Below, in pieces: positions 58,015 to 64,000 of a DNA stretch of 64,000 nt. The notes below the pieces were generated by a model. That model ran no database searches, was not told the DNA's origin, and was given only the letters and a program-made list of their open reading frames with translations. Every line of letters starts with the position of its first letter. Positions within the stretch are counted from its first letter, which is position 1. Origin of the DNA: JAJDTT01 sp022827025 (GTDB taxonomy: Bacteria; Acidobacteriota; UBA6911; RPQK01; JAJDTT01); contig OZ241897.1 of assembly GCA_965203535.1 (NCBI GenBank), positions 3,968,001-4,032,000 of the forward strand, written 5' to 3'. The translations under genes were made by a program, and so were the position numbers.

Positions 58015-59583
58015 ATGGACCAGCTATCCGCAGTCATTCTGGTTCTATTGGCCGTGGTCCCGGTGGCCGCGATCGGAGGGTGGTACCTCCTCAAGGCCCG
58101 CGTCGTGGACCGGCGGCTGCGAGACGCGGAACAAAACGCCCGCAAGATCAAGGAGAGTGCCGTCAGGGAAGGGGAGCGGGTCCGGAAGGAGAGTCTCCTC
58201 GAGGCCAAGGACCAGGTCTTCAAGTGGCGCACCGAGGCGGAGCGAGAGATTCAGGAGCGCCGGCAGCAGAACCAGGCGGTGGAACGCCGCCTGTCCCGGC
58301 GGGAAGAAGACCTGGAGCGGCGGGACCGGCAGCTGCACCGTCGAAATCGGGATTTCGAACAGCGTATCCGGAAGCACCAGGGGCGCGAGAGGCGGCTGGA
58401 AGAACAGAGGAAAAGAATTGGCGAAATGGAGCAGGAGTGTCTCCATCGGCTGGAAGCGGCCGCGGGCATGAGCATCGAGGAGGCCAAGCAATCCCTGCTC
58501 AAGTCGGTGGAGACCGAGGCCATGAAAGAGGCCGTGGTCCTGGTCAAGAACGTGGAGGACGAGGCTCGCCGGAAGGCGGATCAAGAGGCGCGGAAGATCA
58601 TCACGCAGGCCATCCAGCGTTGTGCGGCCGAGCACGTGGTGGCCACTACGGTATCCGCCGTGGATCTTCCCGCCGAGGACATGAAGGGCCGCATCATCGG
58701 GAGAGAGGGGCGGAATATCCGGGCCTTGGAACAGGCCACCGGGGTCGAGTTGATCGTCGACGACACACCCGAGGCCGTCATCCTCTCGGCCTTCGATCCC
58801 TATCGCAGGGCGGTCGCCAAAATCGCCATCGAGCGTCTGATCCAGGACGGCCGAATCCACCCGGCCCGGATCGAGGAGGTGGTCGCCCACGTCGAACGCG
58901 ACATGGAAAAGCACCTGGTCCACGAGGGGGAGCAGGTGGCCTTCGAGTTGGGAATCCACAACATGGATCCGGAGTTGGTTCAGCTCCTGGGACGGCTCAA
59001 GTACCGGACGAGCTACGGGCAGAACGTGCTCAACCACAGCCGCGAGGTGGCCTATCTTGCCGGGATCATGGCCCGCGAGCTGGGAGCCGACGTCGAGGTC
59101 TGCAAGCGCGCCGGGTTGCTGCATGACGTGGGCAAGTCCATCGACCGGGACGTCGAACGAACACACCTGCAGCTCGGTGTGGAGATTGCCAAGAAATGCG
59201 GGGAGAGTCCCGAAGTGGTCCACGCCATAGAAGCCCATCATTTCGACGTCGAGTTCCGCACCCTGGAAGCGATGCTGGTGCAGGCTGCCGACGCCGTGTC
59301 CGCGGCCCGGCCCGGGGCTCGCCGGGAGATGCTGGAGAACTACATCAAGCGGCTGGAAGATCTGGAGACCATCGCCAATTCCTTCAAGGGCGTGTCCAAA
59401 GCCTATGCCCTGCAGGCCGGCAGGGAGGTCCGCATCATCGTCGAGAGCAGCGAGGTGTCCGACGAACAGACGTTCTGGCTCACCAAGGACATCGCGCGGC
59501 GGATCGAGGGTGAAGTCCAGTATCCGGGCCAGGTCAAGGTGACGGTCATCCGGGAAATGAGGGTGGTGGACTACGCCCGGTAA
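58015..59583 (+). CDS. rny: Ribonuclease Y
   Basis: A 522-aa membrane-anchored endoribonuclease that initiates mRNA decay. The N-terminal helix is AVILVLLAVVPVAAIGGWYLL. A long coiled coil rich in Arg/Glu runs from about residue 30 to 180. The KH domain has LPAEDMKGRIIGREGRNIRA. The HD domain has QNVLNHSREVAYLAGIMARE and LLHDVGKSIDRDVE (catalytic HD). VEVQYPGQ-type end IEGEVQYPGQVKVTVIRE is standard. Length is normal. The ymdB gene follows, the usual pairing. Confidence 0.96.
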   Translation: MDQLSAVILVLLAVVPVAAIGGWYLLKARVVDRRLRDAEQNARKIKESAVREGERVRKESLLEAKDQVFKWRTEAEREIQERRQQNQAVERRLSRREEDLERRDRQLHRRNRDFEQRIRKHQGRERRLEEQRKRIGEMEQECLHRLEAAAGMSIEEAKQSLLKSVETEAMKEAVVLVKNVEDEARRKADQEARKIITQAIQRCAAEHVVATTVSAVDLPAEDMKGRIIGREGRNIRALEQATGVELIVDDTPEAVILSAFDPYRRAVAKIAIERLIQDGRIHPARIEEVVAHVERDMEKHLVHEGEQVAFELGIHNMDPELVQLLGRLKYRTSYGQNVLNHSREVAYLAGIMARELGADVEVCKRAGLLHDVGKSIDRDVERTHLQLGVEIAKKCGESPEVVHAIEAHHFDVEFRTLEAMLVQAADAVSAARPGARREMLENYIKRLEDLETIANSFKGVSKAYALQAGREVRIIVESSEVSDEQTFWLTKDIARRIEGEVQYPGQVKVTVIREMRVVDYAR

Positions 59584-59632
59584 CCGCTTCTCCGCCCCCG
59601 CCGTCGACTTTTCCGAAAAAGAGAGGTTCCGC

Positions 59633-60433
59633 ATGAAGGTTCTTTTTGTGGGGGACATCGTGGGCCGGCGGGGTCGCAAGGTGGTTCGCCGCATGATCCC
59701 GGCTCTCCGCCGCGAGAACGACATCGACCTGATCATTGCCAACGTGGAGAACGCCGCGGGGGGATTCGGAATCACCCCGGCCGTCGCCCGCCAGATCCTG
59801 GCCATCGGCGTGGACGTCATGACCTCGGGCAACCACATTTGGGACAAGAAGGAAGTCCTGCAGTGCATCGATGACGAACCCAGGTTGCTGCGTCCGCACA
59901 ACTACCCGCCGGGAGTCCCGGGACGCGGCGCCTATGAGGGCGTCACCGGCGAGGGCGTCCGGTACGGGGTTTTGAACCTGCAAGGCCGCGTTTTCATGCC
60001 CAACATCGATTGTCCCTTCCGGTGCGCCGAGGAGCAGGTCTCGCGGCTCCGGAAGCGGACGCAGGTTCTGATCGTCGATTTTCACGCCGAGGCCACGTCG
60101 GAGAAGCTGGCCCTGGGTTGGTCCCTGGACGGCAGGGTCTCGGCCGTCCTGGGAACTCACACCCACGTTCCCACGGCGGACACTCGGCTGCTCCCGAAAG
60201 GGACGGCCTATGTCTCCGACGTGGGAATGACCGGCTGTTACGACTCGGTCATCGGTGTGAGCGTGCAGACGGCGTTGCCGCGGTTTCTGACCGCGATGCC
60301 CACGCGTTTCGCAGGGGCGACCGGGTTGGCCAGCATGGCCTCGGTCCTGCTGGACATCGACGAGTCGACCGGTCTGGCCCGGTCCATCCGGAGGATCGGT
60401 CCCGACCTGCCAACGAGTTCCTCAGACGAGTAG
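59633..60433 (+). CDS. YmdB-family metallophosphoesterase (TIGR00282)
   Basis: A 266-aa protein. KVLFVGDIVGRRGRKVV, IIANVENAAGGFGI, VMTSGNHIWDKKEVL, VDFHAEATSEKLALG and LGTHTHVPTADTRLL hold the Asp, Asn, Glu and His ligands of a dinuclear metal site. YmdB of Bacillus is a 2',3'-cyclic-nucleotide phosphodiesterase affecting biofilm and RNA turnover and is encoded next to rny, as here (49-bp gap). The gene is complete. Confidence 0.93.
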   Translation: MKVLFVGDIVGRRGRKVVRRMIPALRRENDIDLIIANVENAAGGFGITPAVARQILAIGVDVMTSGNHIWDKKEVLQCIDDEPRLLRPHNYPPGVPGRGAYEGVTGEGVRYGVLNLQGRVFMPNIDCPFRCAEEQVSRLRKRTQVLIVDFHAEATSEKLALGWSLDGRVSAVLGTHTHVPTADTRLLPKGTAYVSDVGMTGCYDSVIGVSVQTALPRFLTAMPTRFAGATGLASMASVLLDIDESTGLARSIRRIGPDLPTSSSDE

Positions 60434-60465
60434 GGGGAGGGTTTCCCGCGGATGAGGAATTCGGG

Positions 60466-63285
60466 TCAAGGTCGTTCCAGGGCCTGTCTCAGGAATCGCC
60501 CGGTGTAGGATCCGTCGGTGCGGGCGATGGTTTCGGGTGTTCCCTCCGCCACCAGGAACCCGCCCTTGTCCCCCCCTTCGGGACCGAGGTCGATGACCCA
60601 GTCGGCGCTTCGGATCACGTCCATGTTGTGCTCGATGATCACTACGGTCGCCTGCTTCGAGATCAACCGGTCCAGGGCTCGCAGGAGCTTCTGGATGTCG
60701 TCGAAGTGCAGTCCGGTGGTCGGTTCGTCCAGGATGAAGATCGAATCGGACCGGGTGGACTTGGCCAGGTAGGACGCCAGCTTGATCCGTTGCGCCTCCC
60801 CTCCGGAGAGAGTGGTGGAGGCTTGGCCCAGTTTCACGTAGCCGAGGCCCACCTCTTCCAGCACCTTGAGCTTTTTCGAGAGGCGGGGAAAGGACCGGAA
60901 GAACTCCAGGGCCTCGGTCACGGTCAGGTCGAGCACCTGTGCGATGTTCTTTCCCCGGAAGCCGATGTCCAGGATCGTGGACTTGTACCTGGCCCCGCGG
61001 CAGTCTTCACACATCAGCTCCACGTCGGCCAGGAACTGCATGTTGACCGTAGAGAACCCCGCTCCGTCGCAGGTCTCGCAACGGCCTCCCGGAATGTTGA
61101 AGGAGAAGTGGCCGGGACGGAGGTTCTGGCGTTGCGACGCCCGTTGCGACGCGAAGATCTGGCGAATCTCGTCGAACGCTTTGAGATAGGTGACGGGATT
61201 GGAGCGGGGCGACTTCCCGATCGGCGACTGGTCCACCAGGAGAATCTCCTCCACCAGATCGGCGCCTTCGATGCTGTCGAACTTTCCGACCTCCCCCTTC
61301 CATTGGGACTTCTGTTTCTTGATGCCGGCGTAGATCACGTCTCCCACCAGCGTCGATTTTCCGGACCCTGAGACCCCCGTGATGCAGACCATCAGTCCCA
61401 GGGGCAGCCGCACGTCCAAATTCTTCAGATTGTGCTGGCGGGCGCCCCGCACGGTCACGAAGCGGTCGCCGAGGGAACGCCGGTAAAACGGTGTGGGGAC
61501 CCGGCGCTCACCGCGCAGATACTGCGCCGTCAGGGAGTCGGCGGCGGTGCGCAGGGAGTCCACGCCGCCGCTGTAGACCACGTGTCCGCCATGCTCTCCG
61601 GGTCCCGGGCCCATGTCCACCACCTGATCCGCCGATTCGATCATTTCCCGCTCGTGCTCGACCACCACGATGGTGTTGCCCAGGTCCCGCAGATTTCTCA
61701 GGATGGAGATGAGGCGCCGCGTGTCTCTCGGATGGAGTCCCACGGAGGGTTCATCCAGCACGTAGAGGGTTCCGGTCAGGGACGAACCCAGGGCGGCGGC
61801 CAACTGGATCCGCTGCATTTCGCCCCCGCTCAAGGTGCTGGTGATACGATCCAGAGTCAGGTAGTCGAGGCCCACCTTCATCAGAAAGTCGAGCCGTTGC
61901 CGGATCTCTCTGAGCAGGGAATCCGCCACCGCCCGCTGACTCTCATCCAGCCGGAGCCGGCGAAAGAATTCCTGGATTTCCTGAATCGGCATGGAGGTGA
62001 GCTGGGAAATGCGGCGCCCTCCCAGTTGAACGTCCCTCGCTTCCTGGCAGAGGCGTTCACCCGAACAGTCGGCACACCGGGTGTATCCCCGGTATCGGCT
62101 GATCAGGATCCGGATGTGCATCTTGTACTTCTTCCGTTCCAGGTAGGCGAAAAACCCCTTGACTCCGGGAAAGCCGTCGCTTCCGTCCCAGATCCGGCGC
62201 CGAACCGTATCGGGCAGTTCCCGGTAAGGGACGTCCAGCGGGATGCCCTCTCGAAGCGCGTACTCCTGCAGCTTCCGGCCGAATCTTCGATAGCGCGGTT
62301 TGTTGAAGGGGTCTACGGGTCCCTCGGCCAGCGTCCTCGCCGGATCCGGGATAATGAGATCGGGATCCAGGGTGATGGTGCTCCCGAAGCCGTGGCAGGT
62401 CGGACAGGCCCCATAGGGGTTGTTGAAGGAGAACAGCCTGGGTTCCGGGACCCGATAGGAGATCCGGCAGTACTGGCATTCGAGCCGCTGGGTGAACTCC
62501 AGTTCCCGGTCGGCGCTACGGCCGTCCTTCGAAAGGACCGAGATCCGGGCGGCCCCTCCGCCCTGGTGAAAACAGGTCTCCAGGGAATCGCTCAATCGCT
62601 GGCGCGCGGTGTCTCGAACCACGACTCGATCGACCAGGACCCGGGCTCTCGACAGATCGGAGGCCGGCAGTCCGTCCTGGACCTGGACCACCCGGAGGCG
62701 TCCCGCCGCTTCCAGCACGAGGCGATGAAAACCCTGCTTCATCAGGCGCCCGGCCAGTTCCTTGGAGGGCGCGCCGGGTTCCGGCTGGAAGCTGGACCCG
62801 GACAAGGAAAAGCAGAGAAAGAGCCGGGCGCCGTCCGGCAGCCGCAGCAACTGCCGCACCGCCTGCTCCACGGTGTCGCGTTTCACCTGGCGGCCGCAGC
62901 CGCGGCAGACCAGGGTTCCGATCCGGGCGTAGACGAGACGCAGATGGTCGTAGATCTCGGTGACGGTTCCCACCGTCGATCTGGGGTTTCGGGAGACCGT
63001 CTTCTGACGGATGGCGATGGCGGGACTGAGCCCCTCGATCTCCCGGACCAGTGGCTTGCGGATCCGTTCCAGGAACTGGCGGGCGTAAGCCGACAAAGAC
63101 TCCACGTAGCGGCGCTGACCTTCGGCGTACAAGGTGTCGAACGCCAGCGAAGACTTGCCCGATCCGCTGACTCCCGTGATCACCGTGAGCCGGTTGATGG
63201 GGATCCGAAGATCGATGTTCTTCAGATTGTTCTGGCGCGCACCCGCAATTCGGATCCAGGCGCCGTCGTGGTCGTTGCCATTCAT
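60466..63285 (-). CDS. uvrA: Excinuclease ABC subunit A
   Basis: A 939-aa DNA-damage-recognition ATPase. Two ABC modules are present. The first has Walker A GVSGSGKSSLAFDTLYAEGQ near residue 37 and LSGGEMQRIQLAAALGSSLT. The second has GVSGSGKSTLVGDVIY and LSGGEAQRIKLASYLAKSTR. Zinc fingers are CQYCRISY..., CADCSGERLC and CETCDGAG/CEDCRGARY. YVLDEPSVGLHPRD and FILDEPTTGLHFDD are the Walker B regions. ATG 63285 gives the normal length; an in-frame ATG at 63306 is possible, and neither has a clear ribosome binding site. No LexA-type box was recognised upstream. Confidence 0.96.
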   Translation of the reverse strand: MNGNDHDGAWIRIAGARQNNLKNIDLRIPINRLTVITGVSGSGKSSLAFDTLYAEGQRRYVESLSAYARQFLERIRKPLVREIEGLSPAIAIRQKTVSRNPRSTVGTVTEIYDHLRLVYARIGTLVCRGCGRQVKRDTVEQAVRQLLRLPDGARLFLCFSLSGSSFQPEPGAPSKELAGRLMKQGFHRLVLEAAGRLRVVQVQDGLPASDLSRARVLVDRVVVRDTARQRLSDSLETCFHQGGGAARISVLSKDGRSADRELEFTQRLECQYCRISYRVPEPRLFSFNNPYGACPTCHGFGSTITLDPDLIIPDPARTLAEGPVDPFNKPRYRRFGRKLQEYALREGIPLDVPYRELPDTVRRRIWDGSDGFPGVKGFFAYLERKKYKMHIRILISRYRGYTRCADCSGERLCQEARDVQLGGRRISQLTSMPIQEIQEFFRRLRLDESQRAVADSLLREIRQRLDFLMKVGLDYLTLDRITSTLSGGEMQRIQLAAALGSSLTGTLYVLDEPSVGLHPRDTRRLISILRNLRDLGNTIVVVEHEREMIESADQVVDMGPGPGEHGGHVVYSGGVDSLRTAADSLTAQYLRGERRVPTPFYRRSLGDRFVTVRGARQHNLKNLDVRLPLGLMVCITGVSGSGKSTLVGDVIYAGIKKQKSQWKGEVGKFDSIEGADLVEEILLVDQSPIGKSPRSNPVTYLKAFDEIRQIFASQRASQRQNLRPGHFSFNIPGGRCETCDGAGFSTVNMQFLADVELMCEDCRGARYKSTILDIGFRGKNIAQVLDLTVTEALEFFRSFPRLSKKLKVLEEVGLGYVKLGQASTTLSGGEAQRIKLASYLAKSTRSDSIFILDEPTTGLHFDDIQKLLRALDRLISKQATVVIIEHNMDVIRSADWVIDLGPEGGDKGGFLVAEGTPETIARTDGSYTGRFLRQALERP

Positions 63286-63388
63286 TGAAACAAGCCAGTC
63301 TACCATCGAACGGGAACACGATTTTCGACTTGGGAACTCTGGTCTCCAACTTGAAATTCGGCCCCTCGGCCCGTGGTATAGTGACCTC

Positions 63389-64000
63389 ATGAGAATCACT
63401 TCGGTCTTTCCGGGGGCGGCTCTTCCGGCAGGAATCGTCCGGATCGAACTCGATTCTTCGGACAACGTTCCGGCCCGTCTGGTCGACGTGGGCGGAGCGG
63501 TTGCCTCCATCATGGGCGCCTCGCCCCGGGCGTTGACCGTCCGCGTCCCCGAGACCGCCGGGCATGGGATCGCGGTTCACAATCACGCCGTGGCCCGGGC
63601 TGATCTGAACGTGGGCCGCACCATCGCATCGGATCTGCAGCCGGTCTCCAATCCGGTGGTGGACGCTTTCGGAAACGTCTACGTGACCTACAGCGGGACT
63701 CGCGGGGAGAAGGTTCCATTCAGCGTATTCGTCGTCTACGCCGACGGCAGCAAGCACCCCTTTCTGGCGGAGATCGTCAACCCGACCGGCCTGGCCATCG
63801 GTCCCGACGATTACCTCTACATCAGCAGCCGCCATACCGGATCCATTTATCGATCGACGTTCGACCGCCAAGTGGAAAAATTTGCCGATGGGTTGGGGTT
63901 GGCCTCCGGTCTGGTCTTTTCCCCCGCCGGAGACCTCTACGTCGGCGACCGGAGTGGAATCATCTACCGGATCTCGGCGAATCGGGAAACCTCGGTGGTG
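63389..64000 (+). CDS. IPT/TIG plus SMP-30/NHL-type beta-propeller protein (3' end beyond window)
   Basis: 204 codons are visible and the frame is open at the window end. It starts MRITSVFPGAALPAGIVRIE, an IPT/TIG-like immunoglobulin fold of about 80 residues. It is followed by propeller blades: NPVVDAFGNVYVTYSG, NPTGLAIGPDDYLYISSRH and ASGLVFSPAGDLYVGDRSG. The 'l.igpdg.lYvs' repeats fit SMP-30/NHL propellers. No signal peptide is seen. It diverges from uvrA with 103 bp between them. The function is not predictable from the part present. Confidence 0.75.
   Translation, partial: MRITSVFPGAALPAGIVRIELDSSDNVPARLVDVGGAVASIMGASPRALTVRVPETAGHGIAVHNHAVARADLNVGRTIASDLQPVSNPVVDAFGNVYVTYSGTRGEKVPFSVFVVYADGSKHPFLAEIVNPTGLAIGPDDYLYISSRHTGSIYRSTFDRQVEKFADGLGLASGLVFSPAGDLYVGDRSGIIYRISANRETSVV

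Noticed and set aside
63286..63513. Upstream extension of uvrA by 76 codons
   Set aside because: The frame is open but overlaps the divergent propeller gene. UvrA homology and normal length begin at the ATG at 63285.
1..64000. CRISPR arrays or restriction-modification and phage-defence islands
   Set aside because: No regularly spaced direct repeats were seen, and no methylase, restriction or Cas-like motifs were found; the repeats present are palindromic and dispersed.

Overview
The window is GC-rich (by eye above 60 %), about 95 % coding, and reads like a chromosomal segment of an uncultured acidobacterium. This assignment is an inference from gene content: a large carboxypeptidase-regulatory-domain TonB receptor, a DUF1501 / heme-binding DUF1549-DUF1553 pair, many Tat-exported hydrolases, a catalytic plus non-catalytic M16 peptidase pair, a DUF4159 protein, and the block thrS-infC-rpmI-rplT-pheS-pheT-zapB-like-zapA-6S RNA-rny-ymdB.

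Layout. (1) 1-20010 is an accessory, carbohydrate-oriented region: sialate O-acetylesterase, flavin oxidoreductase, a NodU/SxtI-type carbamoyltransferase, remnants of toxin-antitoxin loci, a mannonate-dehydratase-like protein, a DUF1080 hydrolase, a TonB receptor, higBA, SxtJ and DUF5989 membrane proteins, TIM-barrel isomerases, a cysteine-synthase-like enzyme, a lactonase-like propeller and a sialidase-like lipoprotein. (2) 20011-22343 is a scar zone of hairpin repeats, an internally deleted amidohydrolase and a 5'-truncated ATPase. (3) 22346-27088 is a YtrA-type GntR regulator, an ABC ATPase and two tandem paralogous permeases with large soluble domains. (4) 27153-36679 holds more exported enzymes, including the DUF1501/PSD1 pair, a uronate-isomerase-like protein and a BNR sialidase. 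(5) 36748-50368 is mostly housekeeping and envelope functions: tRNA-Thr, the M16 pair, an AI-2E/hydrolase/NTPase operon, a sigma/anti-sigma/periplasmic-sensor operon, DUF4159, a catalytically dead S41 protein and HU. (6) 50498-63285 is the conserved translation, cell-division and RNA-decay block followed by uvrA. (7) A beta-propeller protein runs off the right edge.

Beyond the genes, the window carries four families of short palindromic repeats: a ~166-bp long-hairpin element (two full copies in opposite orientation and one partial), an 84-166-bp inverted-repeat element found between genes including inside the pheS-pheT operon, a GTAGGGGCG-type MITE-like repeat, and a hairpin family with a constant TTTCCT loop downstream of stop codons. 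Other points worth a second look are the split sxtI/sxtJ/sxtK-like carbamoylation module, a ~314-aa protein with an antitoxin-like tail in front of a broken PIN toxin, the S41 protein that lost both catalytic residues, ThrRS without most of TGS and PheRS-beta without its EMAP-type domain in the same operon, and two palindromic operators that abut start codons.
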